The translations under genes and the position numbers were made by a program. A DNA stretch of 64,000 nt from Thermoleophilaceae bacterium (lineage in GTDB: Bacteria > Actinomycetota > Thermoleophilia > Solirubrobacterales > Thermoleophilaceae), in NCBI GenBank assembly GCA_030447905.1, contig JAUJNZ010000004.1, forward strand, positions 111,081 through 175,080, written 5' to 3'. This document shows positions 16,430-25,173 of this stretch, in pieces. The notes under the pieces were generated by a model that saw only the letters and a program-made list of their open reading frames with translations, searched no databases and was not told the origin of the DNA. Every line of letters begins with the position of its first letter. The first letter of the stretch is position 1.

Positions 16430-17660
16430 GCAGCATGTGGCCGCCGTGCAGGAGGTGCTCTCGCGCGTCGAGCGCGGCGGCCACGTCTACCTCGGCACGT
16501 ACGAGGGCTGGTATTGCCCGCGGTGCGCGGACTTCAAGACCGAAGGCGAGCTGATCGACGGAAACCGCTGTCCGATCCACAAGATCGAGCTCGCGCTGGA
16601 GCGCGAGGAGAACTACTTCTTCCGGCTGGCGGCCTTTCAGGAGCCGCTCGAGCGCCTCTACGCCGAGCACCGCGACTTCGTTCGTCCCGAGAACCGCTAC
16701 AACGAGGCGCTTGCGTTCATCCGGCAGGGGTTGAACGACATCTCGCTGAGTCGCTCCCAGCTCACCTGGGGGGTCCCCGTTCCGTGGGACGAGCGCCACG
16801 TCTTCTACGTCTGGTTCGACGCGCTCCTCAACTACTACACCGCGCTCACCTACGCGCGCCCGGGCGAGGACCTCACCGGTCGCTTCTGGCCGGCGACCGT
16901 CCACGTCATGGCCAAGGACATCCTCAAGTTCCACGCGGTGATCTGGCCGGCGCTGCTGATGGCCGCGGAGCTCGAGGTGCCGAAGCGCCTGTTCGTGCAC
17001 GGCTACCTGCTGATGGAGGAGGAGAAGATGTCGAAGTCGCTCGGCAACGTCATCGATCCCTTCCAGGTGATGGAGCTGTACGGGACCGACGCCCTGCGCT
17101 ACTACCTGATGCGGGAGGTGAGCTTCGGCCAGGACGGCTCGGTCTCCCCCGAGGGCTTCGAGACCCGCTACACGACCGAGCTCGCCAACGAGTACGGGAA
17201 CCTCGCCAGCCGCACGCTCGCCATGGTCGCGCGCTACCGCGACGGCATGGTCCCGGCGGGTGAGGCTCCGGAAGCTCTCGTGCGCGACTTCGCCGGGCTC
17301 GACGAGCGGGTGCGCGAGCGCTTCGACGAGGTTGCGGTCACCGCTGCGCTCGACGAGATATGGCGCCTCGTGCGCCGCCTCAACCAGTACGTACAGGACG
17401 AGGCGCCGTGGCAGCTCGCCAAGGACGACGACGCCGCCGACCGCCTCGACCAGGTTCTCTTCGCGCTGGCCGAGGGCCTGCGCGTGGTGACCGTCCTGCT
17501 CCACCCGTTCGTCCCCGAGTCGGCCGAGCGCCTCCTCGCGGCCCTCGGAGACGAGGATATGTCGCTCGACCGGGCGCGGTTCGGCGCCGGGAGCGGCGGC
17601 ACGCGGATAGGCGAGCTGCCGCCGCTCTTTCCGCGGGTCGCCCGCGCCGCCGCGGCCTGA
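16143..17660 (+). CDS. metG: Methionyl-tRNA synthetase
   Basis: This enzyme charges initiator and elongator tRNA-Met. The 505-residue class I synthetase starts MAYYVTTPIYYVNAEPHLGH with the HIGH-box variant HLGH. A zinc knuckle follows (CPRC about residues 123-126 and a later NRCPIH), and KMSKS sits in EEKMSKSLGN. The anticodon-binding helix bundle contains WQLAKDD. ATG 16143 is preceded by GAAGGGG. There is no C-terminal Trbp111 dimerisation domain, so it is the short form. tatD follows 8 nt after the stop. Confidence 0.95.
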   Translation: MAYYVTTPIYYVNAEPHLGHAYTTIAADVLARHMRQRGEDVFFLTGTDEHGEPVALAAERLGTTPRELADRNAVRFRDLAQQVDATNDFFIRTSDEQHVAAVQEVLSRVERGGHVYLGTYEGWYCPRCADFKTEGELIDGNRCPIHKIELALEREENYFFRLAAFQEPLERLYAEHRDFVRPENRYNEALAFIRQGLNDISLSRSQLTWGVPVPWDERHVFYVWFDALLNYYTALTYARPGEDLTGRFWPATVHVMAKDILKFHAVIWPALLMAAELEVPKRLFVHGYLLMEEEKMSKSLGNVIDPFQVMELYGTDALRYYLMREVSFGQDGSVSPEGFETRYTTELANEYGNLASRTLAMVARYRDGMVPAGEAPEALVRDFAGLDERVRERFDEVAVTAALDEIWRLVRRLNQYVQDEAPWQLAKDDDAADRLDQVLFALAEGLRVVTVLLHPFVPESAERLLAALGDEDMSLDRARFGAGSGGTRIGELPPLFPRVARAAAA

Positions 17661-17668
17661 GCTCTGAG

Positions 17669-18418
17669 GTGATCGATACCCACTGCCATCTCGACGCCTG
17701 TGCCTCACCCGAGCCTGAGCTCGTGGAGCGGGCGCGGGCGGTGGGGGTCACGCGCCTGGCGACCGTCGGCACCGACGACGCCGGCATCGAGCGGTCACTG
17801 GCCATCGCGCGCGACGACGACGACGTGGTCGCGATCGTAGGTCGCCACCCCCACGAGACGGCAGGCTTCGACGACGGCGATCTCGGGCGCATCGAGGCGG
17901 CGGCGGCCGAGCCCGAGGCTCGGGCGATCGGTGAGACCGGGCTCGACTACTACCGCGACCACTCGCCACGCGCGGATCAGCGCCGCGCGTTCGAAGCCCA
18001 CATCGAGCTGGCCGCTCGGCTGGGGATGCCGCTCGTCATACACACCCGCGCCGCCGAGGACGACACCTTCGCGCTCTTGCGCGAGCGCGCCGCCGCGCTG
18101 ACCGTCGTCCTCCACTGCTTCTCGGCCCCCGACCGCCTGGAGGAGTGCGTCGAGCACGGCTGGCTGTGCTCGTTCGCCGGCAACGTCACCTATCCGAGCG
18201 CGACCGACCTCCAGGCCGCGGCGCGCGAGGTCCCGGACGACCTGCTGCTGGTCGAGACCGACTCCCCCTACCTCTCCCCCCAACCCGTGCGCGGCCGGCC
18301 GAACGAGCCCGCCAACGTGGTCGCCACCGCGGAGGCGGTGGCTGCGCTCCGCGGTGTCGTCTACGAAGAGCTCGAGGCCACCGTCGAGGCCAACGCGGCA
18401 CGCGTATTCCGGTGGTAG
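17669..18418 (+). CDS. tatD: TatD-family metal-dependent hydrolase/DNase
   Basis: This is a 249-residue TIM-barrel amidohydrolase-like protein. Metal ligands are seen in DTHCHLD (residues 3-9), GETGLDYY, VIHTRAA, VLHCFS and ETDSPYL. TatD proteins are reported as 3'-5' exonucleases and quality-control hydrolases. GTG 17669 gives the family N-terminus immediately before DTHCHLD. The stop overlaps the rsmA start. The order metG-tatD-rsmA-ispE is a common housekeeping string in Gram-positive bacteria and supports orthology. Confidence 0.92.
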   Translation: MIDTHCHLDACASPEPELVERARAVGVTRLATVGTDDAGIERSLAIARDDDDVVAIVGRHPHETAGFDDGDLGRIEAAAAEPEARAIGETGLDYYRDHSPRADQRRAFEAHIELAARLGMPLVIHTRAAEDDTFALLRERAAALTVVLHCFSAPDRLEECVEHGWLCSFAGNVTYPSATDLQAAAREVPDDLLLVETDSPYLSPQPVRGRPNEPANVVATAEAVAALRGVVYEELEATVEANAARVFRW

Positions 18419-19302
18419 GTCGAGGAGCGTCGAGCGGGCGAGCCGAGAGCCTGCGCCGCTCGACGCGCGACCGTCTCGGCGCGCTCGGCGTGCGGCCGAG
18501 CCGTGACCTCGGCCAGAACTTCCTCGTCGACTCGCGCTACCTCGACGTGGTCGAGGAGGCCGCGGAGCTCTCGCCCTCGGACATCGTGGTGGAGGTCGGC
18601 GGCGGCCTCGGCGTCCTCTCGGCGCGGCTTGCGGCCCGCGTGGAGCATCTGCACGTGATCGAGCTCGATCGCGCCCTGGCCGCCGCCCTCGAGGAGGCGC
18701 TCGCACCGTTCGGGAACGCCACCGTCCACCTCGGCGACGCGGTCAAGGTGGAGCTAGCCGCACTCGAACCGGTCCCGCACAAGCTGGTCGCCAACCTGCC
18801 CTACGGGATCGCCGCCACCGTTCTGCTCAAGGCGATCGAGGAGCTGCCCCAGGCCGATCTGTGGGTGGCCATGGTGCAGCGCGAGGTAGCCGACCGCCTC
18901 GCTGCCCCGCCGGGCTCGCGCACCTACGGCGCCACCTCGATGCTCGCCCAGCTCTCCTGCGAGGTGTGCGTGCACCGGCGGGTCCCCCGCTCGGCCTTCC
19001 ATCCCGCCCCGAGGGTCGAGTCCGCGATCGTCGCGCTGAGGCGCCGCCGCCCCGCACCCTCGCCCGCGGTGCGAGAGCTCGTGCACGCCGCCTTCGCGCA
19101 CCGGCGCAAGACCCTTGCCGGCTCGCTCGCGCTCGCGCCCGGGGCTGCGCCCGGCGTGCGCGAGCGCGCGCGGTCGGCGCTCGCGGCCATCGGCCTGCCC
19201 GCCGACGCCCGGGCGGAGCGCCTCGCTCCGCAGGAGCTCGAAGAGCTCGCCGACCGCCTCGGGGAGACGCGGAGCGCGGACGGCGCCGAGGCCGGCCGAT
19301 GA
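18412..19302 (+). CDS. rsmA: 16S rRNA dimethyladenosine transferase RsmA (KsgA)
   Basis: RsmA dimethylates two adjacent adenines in helix 45 of 16S rRNA during 30S maturation. The 296-residue protein has the entry motif DLGQNFLVD (Q-N-F-L), SAM motif VEVGGGLGVLS, the acidic IELD, the GDAVK loop, and the catalytic NLPYG. The C-terminal helical domain has the expected HRRKTL. GTG 18412 overlaps the tatD stop by 7 nt. The stop overlaps ispE (ATGA). Confidence 0.94.
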   Translation: MVGRGASSGRAESLRRSTRDRLGALGVRPSRDLGQNFLVDSRYLDVVEEAAELSPSDIVVEVGGGLGVLSARLAARVEHLHVIELDRALAAALEEALAPFGNATVHLGDAVKVELAALEPVPHKLVANLPYGIAATVLLKAIEELPQADLWVAMVQREVADRLAAPPGSRTYGATSMLAQLSCEVCVHRRVPRSAFHPAPRVESAIVALRRRRPAPSPAVRELVHAAFAHRRKTLAGSLALAPGAAPGVRERARSALAAIGLPADARAERLAPQELEELADRLGETRSADGAEAGR

Positions 19303-20210
19303 TCCGCGAGCTCGCCCCCGCCAAGGCCAACCTCGTGCTTCACGTCGGACCGCGACGCAGCGACGGGCTGCACGCGATCTGCTCGCTGTTCGCATCGCTC
19401 GAGCTGGCCGATCTGGTCGAGCTCGAGCCGCGCGGTCGGGCCGACCGCGTCGAGTGCGACGGGGTGGAGGGGCCCAACCTCGCGAGCACGGCGCTTGAGG
19501 CCTACCGCGCCGCCGCCGGGCCCGTGAGCCTGCCACCGCTCTCGGTGCGGATCGACAAGCGCATCCCGGTGGCGGCCGGGCTCGGCGGCGGAAGCGCCGA
19601 CGCGGCCGCTGCCCTGCGCGCCGCCGATGCGCTCGCGGATCGTCCGCTCGGCGCCGAGCGCCTGCGCGAGGTCGCGATGCAGGTGGGCGCCGACGTCCCG
19701 AGCCAGGTCGAGCCGGGGCACGCCCTGGTCACCGGCGCGGGAGAGGATGTCGAGCCCGTCGACCTGCCGCCCATGACGCTCGTGCTCGTGCCACACGCCC
19801 AGGGCCTGGCGAGCGGCCACGTGTACGCGGAGGCCGATCGCCTCGGGGCCACCCGCCCTCGGCTCGATCCCGCGCGGCTGCGGTCGCTCGCCCGAGCGCC
19901 CTCGCTCGAGCACCTGGCCTCGGTCCTCGAGAACGACCTCGAGCGGGCCGCGTTCTCCCTGCGCCCCGAGCTCGCTGCCGTGGCCGCCCGCCTGCGCGCG
20001 GCGGGCGCGAGCGCCACGCTCGTGAGCGGGTCCGGGCCAACGGTCCTGGGCGTCTTTGGCGATCGCGGGGCGGCAGAGGCGGCAGCGGTGGAGACAGCGG
20101 GCGCGATCGTCACCGCGTTGCGTACGAGTCGCGCCGTGCAGACCAGCCGCGAACCGGGGCTCCTCGGGGCCGGTCCGGCGCCCGCCGCCACGGCCGGACG
20201 GGCGCGATGA
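19299..20210 (+). CDS. ispE: 4-diphosphocytidyl-2-C-methyl-D-erythritol kinase (IspE)
   Basis: IspE phosphorylates CDP-methylerythritol in the MEP pathway of isoprenoid synthesis. The 303-residue GHMP kinase has substrate motif APAKANLVLHV (Lys10 region), ATP motif PVAAGLGGGSADAAAALRA, and C-terminal LVSGSGPTVLGVF. ATG 19299 overlaps rsmA by 4 nt. About 30 residues beyond the GHMP fold form a Ser/Pro/Ala tail. It is the only MEP gene in the window. Confidence 0.93.
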   Translation: MIRELAPAKANLVLHVGPRRSDGLHAICSLFASLELADLVELEPRGRADRVECDGVEGPNLASTALEAYRAAAGPVSLPPLSVRIDKRIPVAAGLGGGSADAAAALRAADALADRPLGAERLREVAMQVGADVPSQVEPGHALVTGAGEDVEPVDLPPMTLVLVPHAQGLASGHVYAEADRLGATRPRLDPARLRSLARAPSLEHLASVLENDLERAAFSLRPELAAVAARLRAAGASATLVSGSGPTVLGVFGDRGAAEAAAVETAGAIVTALRTSRAVQTSREPGLLGAGPAPAATAGRAR

Positions 20211-20256
20211 TCTCACCTCCGCGTATCGACCCAGCCACCCCTCCGGGCACCGCGTG

Positions 20257-20919
20257 ATGCTGCTTGGCGCGGGCGCCGGCCTGGCCCTCTTCTGCTTCTA
20301 CCTCGTAACCGTAACGGTTGGCGGAACGCTCGCTCCCCTCGACGGCGAGTTCCTCTCTGTCTCGAGCGATCTCGCGCCACGGCTACCCCGCGGCGCCGTC
20401 GCCCGAGTCAGCGAGCTGGGAGCGCTGCCCGCCGTCCTGCTCGTCCTCGTCGCGGCGGTGCTGCTCGCCGTCTGGCGTCGGCCGGCGGGGGCGCTTGCCC
20501 TTACGCTGGGCTTCCTCGCCCTCTTCCTGGCGGTGGATCTGATCAAGGAGGAGGTCGGCCGTCCCCGGCCGCCCTCTCCAGGTCCCCGGCTCACGGCCGC
20601 CAGCTTCCCGAGCGGGCACGCGGCGTACGCCACCGCGTGGACCGCGGCGGCGCTCGCGCTCGTTCGCCTCGCGCCTGTGGCCGTGCCCCGGACGCTGCGC
20701 GTGACGGTCGTCGCCGGAGGGATCGTCGTCACCCTGGTGGTCGGGCTAACGCGCCTGCTCCTCGGGGTCCACTACTGGTCCGACGTCGTCGCGGGGTGGG
20801 GACTCGGCTTCGCCATCTTTGGTCTCGCGGCCGCGAGCGCGTCTACCGTCGCGTCGATGCGAGACACTGAGCGACGCACCGATCCCCCGACCGCCGAGCC
20901 ACGCTCGACACCGCCATGA
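20257..20919 (+). CDS. PAP2-superfamily membrane phosphatase
   Basis: This is a 220-residue membrane protein with about six transmembrane helices and the three phosphatase motifs: KEEVGRPRPP, SFPSGHAAYA and TRLLLGVHYWSD. Such proteins remove phosphate from lipid pyrophosphates such as undecaprenyl-PP or from phosphatidate, on the outer face of the membrane. It follows ispE, which would fit an isoprenoid lipid substrate, but that is only context. The start is ATG 20257 or the adjoining GTG 20254. A 16-codon frame opened by ATG 20207 ends in a TGATG overlap with this start and may couple translation. Confidence 0.85.
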   Translation: MLLGAGAGLALFCFYLVTVTVGGTLAPLDGEFLSVSSDLAPRLPRGAVARVSELGALPAVLLVLVAAVLLAVWRRPAGALALTLGFLALFLAVDLIKEEVGRPRPPSPGPRLTAASFPSGHAAYATAWTAAALALVRLAPVAVPRTLRVTVVAGGIVVTLVVGLTRLLLGVHYWSDVVAGWGLGFAIFGLAAASASTVASMRDTERRTDPPTAEPRSTPP

Positions 20920-21149
20920 CGATCATCGCGGTCACCCTCACCGCCACCAACATCGCCCTCGCCGCCGCCGGGCTCGCGGTACTCGTCGGCTATGCCTTCT
21001 TCATCGTCGCCCCCGCCTGCGCGTGCTACTCGCGCGTGTGGGAAAAGGCGGCGGCCGCCTTTCTGACCACCTTCATTCTCACCGGACTGCTGGTGACCGG
21101 GGCGGCGATCGGAGTGGCGCTGGTCTGGTCCTACGACCGCTGGGCCTGA
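20916..21149 (+). CDS. Small two-helix membrane protein
   Basis: This is a 77-residue protein with two hydrophobic helices (about 5-30 and 45-70) joined by ACACYSRVWEKAAA. The ATG overlaps the PAP2 stop by 4 nt, so it is translated from the same mRNA. No family is recognised. The Cys pair in APACACY lies at the end of the first helix, possibly on the outside. It may be an accessory subunit of the phosphatase, but this is only inferred from coupling. Confidence 0.65.
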   Translation: MTIIAVTLTATNIALAAAGLAVLVGYAFFIVAPACACYSRVWEKAAAAFLTTFILTGLLVTGAAIGVALVWSYDRWA

Positions 21150-21188
21150 AGCGGGGCCGAACCCGGGAGAGCGCCGGAGCAGTCGACT

Positions 21189-21194
21189 TACACT
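21189..21194 (+). promoter_or_regulatory. -10 box (TACACT) of the PucR-type gene, probably leaderless
   Basis: TACACT ends 7 nt before ATG 21202, so transcription would begin at the start codon itself. Confidence 0.55.
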
Positions 21195-21201
21195 CTCTGG
21201 C

Positions 21202-22509
21202 ATGACGGGCACCCCGCGCACGGCACCTGAGCCCCCCGCCAGCGGCTCGCTCGAGGCCTTCGCCGGCGTCTCTGCCGCGGTCGAGGGCGGCGCCGGCCTG
21301 CACGAGGTCGTGCGCGCAGCGGGCCGTGCGCTCGGTGCCGGGGTGGTCGTCCTCGACGCCTCGAGCAGCGTCCTTGCGGTCGCTTGTCGCTCGCCCGAGG
21401 AGGAGCGCACCGTGCTCGCCGGCGGCGACGGGGTCCGCACGCTCGAGCTGCGGGTGGCCGAGCGGCGCGTCGGCGAGCTGCTCTTCCGCCTGCGCGGGAC
21501 CGGGAGCGAGCCGGCCCCCCCGCCGGTCGACGCCCTCCTGCGCATGGCCGGGTCGGTCGTCGCCCTTGAGGTCGACCGCTCGAGCGCCCCCGAACGGGCC
21601 ACCGAGGCCGCGGTCGCCCGCTTTCTCGACGACGTCCTGAACCGCCGCGCCACCGACCGCGACAACATAGTCGCCCGCGGGCGCGAGCTCGGTACCGACC
21701 TGGCTGCGGGCGCCGCGGTGCTCGTGGTTCGCACCCACGCCGTCCAGCCGGAGGAGGGCGACTGGCGATCGCGCGTCCTCGTCGCCGCCGAGCGGGCCGC
21801 CCGGCGAGTCGCCACGGGCGCCCTGGCTGCGGCCGTCGAGCGAATAGCCGGGCAGCCTCGCCCCGACGACGAGCCCCGGCGCCGCGGCAGCGAGGGCGAG
21901 CTCGTGGTCGTCGTTCCCGGCGCCGATCCCGGCCCCGCCGCGCGCGCCCAGAGCACCGTCCTGCGCGAGCTCGAGAGTCGCTTTCCCAATCATCGCTTCG
22001 CGGTCGCGCGCAGCCGCGTGGCCTCCGACGCCGCCGACCTCCATCGCGCGGGCGCGGAGGCCCTGCTCGCAGCCAACGTCGCCGAGGCGCGCGGCGACCA
22101 GACGCTCGCCTTCGAGGAGACCGGCTCCTACCGCCTGCTCCTGTCCGCCATGAGCGAGGATCCGCGGGACCTAGAGGGCTTCTACGCCGAGACCATCGCG
22201 CCGCTCGTCGCCTACGACGACCAGTACGAGACCGCCCTGCTGCGCACGCTCGAGACCTACCTCGACTCCGACGGCAGTGTCGCCGGCACCGCCCAGCGGC
22301 TCTTCACTCACCGCCACACGATCCGCTACCGGCTCGAGCGCGTGCGCGAGCTCACCGGCCTCGACGTCGGCTCGAGTGACGGTCGCGAGCGTCTCGGACT
22401 AGGCCTCAAGGCCATGCGCGTGCTCGGCTTTGCCCTGCCCGCCGGTCCGGCGAGCGAGCGTGGCGCCGAGGCGGGGCGGGTGCCGGGCGAAGACCCGAAA
22501 TCCCGGTGA
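21202..22509 (+). CDS. PucR/CdaR-family helix-turn-helix transcriptional regulator
   Basis: This is a 435-residue cytoplasmic regulator. Residues about 15-125 form a GAF-like sensory region; about 140-280 a GGDEF-like/CdaR linker without catalytic motifs; and about 340-405 the PucR C-terminal HTH domain: LETYLDSDGSVAGTAQRLF followed by HTIRYRLERVRELTG. The family controls purine, sugar-diacid or fatty-acid catabolism genes. No target operon is adjacent, so its ligand is unknown. A consensus -10 sits 7 nt before the ATG, and tRNA-Gln lies convergent downstream. Confidence 0.88.
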   Translation: MTGTPRTAPEPPASGSLEAFAGVSAAVEGGAGLHEVVRAAGRALGAGVVVLDASSSVLAVACRSPEEERTVLAGGDGVRTLELRVAERRVGELLFRLRGTGSEPAPPPVDALLRMAGSVVALEVDRSSAPERATEAAVARFLDDVLNRRATDRDNIVARGRELGTDLAAGAAVLVVRTHAVQPEEGDWRSRVLVAAERAARRVATGALAAAVERIAGQPRPDDEPRRRGSEGELVVVVPGADPGPAARAQSTVLRELESRFPNHRFAVARSRVASDAADLHRAGAEALLAANVAEARGDQTLAFEETGSYRLLLSAMSEDPRDLEGFYAETIAPLVAYDDQYETALLRTLETYLDSDGSVAGTAQRLFTHRHTIRYRLERVRELTGLDVGSSDGRERLGLGLKAMRVLGFALPAGPASERGAEAGRVPGEDPKSR

Positions 22510-22530
22510 GGGGAGCGCCCCGGCGGCGAG

Positions 22531-22602
22531 CTGGGGAGCCAGGATTCGAACCTGATCTTGGACATCCAAAGTGTCCCGTGCTGCCGGTTACACCACTCCC
22601 CA
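22531..22602 (-). tRNA. tRNA-Gln (anticodon TTG)
   Basis: The 72-nt minus-strand sequence folds as a cloverleaf: acceptor TGGGGAG paired with CTCCCCA, U1-A72 pair and discriminator G73 typical of tRNA-Gln; anticodon stem GGACA/TGTCC with loop CTTTGGA; T-arm with GGTTCGAATCC. The 3' CCA is not encoded. It lies between the PucR gene and glmU. Confidence 0.95.
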
Positions 22603-22697
22603 GGGGCGCGGAACGAGGATAGACCCGCACCGGCTCGCCCCGATCGGTGCGCGGGCGCGTCCCCGTCCTGGTCCGCGGTCGCCGGCGCGGTCGCCGG

Positions 22698-22703
22698 TAG
22701 GCT
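22698..22703 (+). promoter_or_regulatory. -10 box (TAGGCT) of glmU, probably leaderless
   Basis: TAGGCT ends 6 nt before GTG 22710, giving a transcript that starts at the start codon. Confidence 0.5.
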
Positions 22704-22709
22704 GAGCCC

Positions 22710-24107
22710 GTGCCTCAGCCGCCCACCGTCCTGATCATGGCCGCCGGCCACGGAACGCGCATGCGCTCCTCGGTGCCCAAGGTACTCCACCGCGTCTGCG
22801 GGCGCACGATGATCGACTGGGTAGTCAGCGCGGCCCGTTCGACCGAGGCCGGTCGCGTGGTCTGCGTGACTCGCCCGGGGTCCGGGCTCGATCGCGCGCT
22901 GCCCGAGGGCGTCGAGCTCGCCGAGCAGCGGGCGGGGGAGGGCACGGGTGCCGCCGTGCTGGCGGCGCGCGATCAGATCGAGTCGGCCTCGGGTCTCGGC
23001 GAGGGCGCGGTCGTGATCCTCTCCGGCGACCACCCGCTCGTCACCGGCGAGCTCATAGAGGGGCTGCTCGCCGCGCACGCCCGCGCCGACGCCGCGGCCA
23101 CGCTGCTCACCACCGACCGCATCGACCCGACCGGCTACGGGCGGGTCCTGCGTGCCCCGGACGGAAGCGTCGAGCGCCTGATCGAGACCAAGAACCCCGA
23201 GCACGTCCCTCCTGAGGCCCTCGCGATCCACGAGGTCAACCTCGGCTCCTACGCATTTCGCGGCAGCGACCTGCTGAGTGCCCTCGACGGAGTCCGCGAG
23301 ACCGACGGCGAGCGCTACCTGACCGGCGTCTTTCCGCTCCTGCGCGAGCGCGGCCAGACGATCGCCACCCATCGCACCGACGACACCCGCAGCGCGCTCG
23401 GGGTGAACACCCGCGCCGACCTCATGGAGGTCGAGCGGGTGGCCAGCCGGACGCTCCTCGAGCGCCACGCCCTCGCGGGAGTCAGTTTCTCGGCGCCCGA
23501 GACCATCTACCTCGACGCCGAGGTCGAGATCGGCGAGGACACAAGCATCGGCCCGGGGGTGACGCTCACCGGTGCCACCCGCATCGGGCGCGGCTGCAGG
23601 ATCGGGCCCCAGACGACGATCCACGCCGGGCGGATCGGTGACCGCGTGAGCGCCCTGCACTCCCACCTCGTCGAGTGCGAGGTCGCCGACGGCGCGTCGA
23701 TCGGACCCTTCGCCTACCTGCGCCCTGACGCCCGGATCGGTGAGGAGGCCAAGGTCGGCAGCTTCGTCGAGGTCAAGAACTCGACCGTGGGCCGCGGAGC
23801 GAAGGTCCCCCACCTGTCCTACGTCGGTGACGCCGACGTGGGCGAGGGCTCGAACCTCGGCGCGGGCAACATCACCGCCAACTACGACGGGCGCGCCAAG
23901 CACCGCACGCGCATCGGCCGCAACGTGCGCACGGGGGTCGACACCGCGTTCGTGGCCCCGGTCAGCGTCGGCGACGACGCGTACACTGGAGCCGGGTCGG
24001 TGATCGTCGAGGACGTGCCCGAGGGCGCCCTCGGCATCGCCCGTTCCCGCCAGCGCAACGTCGAGGGCTACGCCGAGCGAGCGCGACAGGAGAACCAGAG
24101 CGAGTGA
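22710..24107 (+). CDS. glmU: Bifunctional GlmU: UDP-GlcNAc pyrophosphorylase / GlcN-1-P acetyltransferase
   Basis: GlmU makes UDP-N-acetylglucosamine, precursor of peptidoglycan. The N-terminal half (1-230) is a nucleotidyltransferase with AAGHGTRMRSS and lysine of KVLH. The C-terminal half (from about 255) is a left-handed beta-helix of hexapeptide repeats with the acetyltransferase motifs (FVEVKNSTVG, GNITANYDG). GTG 22710 follows a -10 box at leaderless distance. The stop overlaps prs by 4 nt. At 465 residues it is of normal length and complete. Confidence 0.96.
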   Translation: MPQPPTVLIMAAGHGTRMRSSVPKVLHRVCGRTMIDWVVSAARSTEAGRVVCVTRPGSGLDRALPEGVELAEQRAGEGTGAAVLAARDQIESASGLGEGAVVILSGDHPLVTGELIEGLLAAHARADAAATLLTTDRIDPTGYGRVLRAPDGSVERLIETKNPEHVPPEALAIHEVNLGSYAFRGSDLLSALDGVRETDGERYLTGVFPLLRERGQTIATHRTDDTRSALGVNTRADLMEVERVASRTLLERHALAGVSFSAPETIYLDAEVEIGEDTSIGPGVTLTGATRIGRGCRIGPQTTIHAGRIGDRVSALHSHLVECEVADGASIGPFAYLRPDARIGEEAKVGSFVEVKNSTVGRGAKVPHLSYVGDADVGEGSNLGAGNITANYDGRAKHRTRIGRNVRTGVDTAFVAPVSVGDDAYTGAGSVIVEDVPEGALGIARSRQRNVEGYAERARQENQSE

Positions 24108-25141
24108 CCACCCTGGAGACCGAGGCCTTCGCGGCGGCCAAGAGCCTTCCCCTCGGCTACGACAAGCGCATGATGGTCGCGGCCGGGCGGGCGAGCGAGG
24201 AGCTCGGGGAGCGGATCGCCCAGCGCCTCGGGGTCGAGCTCACCGACGCCGGGCTCAAGACCTTCTCCGACGGAGAGGTCTACTGCCGCTACGCCGACTC
24301 GATCCGCGGCGCCGACATCTTCATCGTGCAATCGATCGCCGGCTGCGAGCGGGAGGGGATGACGGCCAACGACGCACTGATGGAGCTGCTCGTGATGATC
24401 GACGCCGCGGTCGGCGCGTCCGCCCACCGGGTGATCGCGGTGACGCCGTGGTTCGGGTACTCGCGCCAGGACAAGAAGTCGGCCCCGCGCGAGCCGATCA
24501 CCGCGCGGCTTGTCGCCAAGATGCTCGAGACCGCCGGCGTCGACCGGATCGTGACCATGGACCTGCACGCCGGCCAGGTCCAGGGCTTCTTCTCGAAGCC
24601 GGTCGACCACATGACCGCCATGGCGATCCTCACGCAGTACGTACAGGACCGGCTGGTCGGCTCGGTCGAGGATCTCGTGATCGTCGCTCCCGACGCGGGC
24701 CGCGTGAAGCTAACGCGCAAGTTCGCCCAGAAGATCGGCGGTGCCCCGTACGCCCTGCTCGAGAAGGAGCGCCCGGCGCAGTCGGTGGCCGAGATCGGCT
24801 ACGTGATCGGCGACGTGCAGGACAAGGTCGCCGTCGTGGTCGACGACATCATCGATACCGGCGGGACGCTCGCCGCTGCCGCCCAGACGCTCGTCGACGA
24901 GGGCGCCTCGGCCGTCCATGCCGTCGCCACGCACGGCCTCTTCTCGGGCTCGGCCTTCGAGTCGCTGGGCGGCTCACCGCTCTCGAGCATCGTAGTCACC
25001 GACACCGTGCCGCTGCGCGCGGGCGCGCCCGACCTCGTCCGCCAGCTCACGAGCGCCGACGTACTGACCGACTCGGTCCGCCAGATCTTCACCGACGGCT
25101 CGGTGTCGGAGATCTTCTCGGGGGAGAATCAGCTGTTCTAG
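24104..25141 (+). CDS. prs: Ribose-phosphate pyrophosphokinase
   Basis: Prs makes PRPP from ribose 5-phosphate and ATP for nucleotide, histidine and tryptophan synthesis. The 345-residue protein has FSDGEVYCRY, the flexible loop RQDKKSAPREPITARL, the DLHAGQVQGFF motif, and the PRPP loop VVVDDIIDTGGTLAAAA. The GTG start overlaps glmU by 4 nt; glmU-prs is a widely conserved pair linking PRPP and UDP-GlcNAc production. A 20-residue N-terminal extension precedes the usual family start. Confidence 0.95.
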   Translation: MTTLETEAFAAAKSLPLGYDKRMMVAAGRASEELGERIAQRLGVELTDAGLKTFSDGEVYCRYADSIRGADIFIVQSIAGCEREGMTANDALMELLVMIDAAVGASAHRVIAVTPWFGYSRQDKKSAPREPITARLVAKMLETAGVDRIVTMDLHAGQVQGFFSKPVDHMTAMAILTQYVQDRLVGSVEDLVIVAPDAGRVKLTRKFAQKIGGAPYALLEKERPAQSVAEIGYVIGDVQDKVAVVVDDIIDTGGTLAAAAQTLVDEGASAVHAVATHGLFSGSAFESLGGSPLSSIVVTDTVPLRAGAPDLVRQLTSADVLTDSVRQIFTDGSVSEIFSGENQLF

Positions 25142-25158
25142 GCCCAGGAGGTCCGAGC

Positions 25159-25164
25159 TAGACT
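25159..25164 (+). promoter_or_regulatory. -10 box (TAGACT) of the L25/Ctc gene, probably leaderless
   Basis: TAGACT ends 9 nt before ATG 25174 with only a C-rich spacer (no ribosome site) between. Confidence 0.5.
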
Positions 25165-25173
25165 GCCCCCGCC

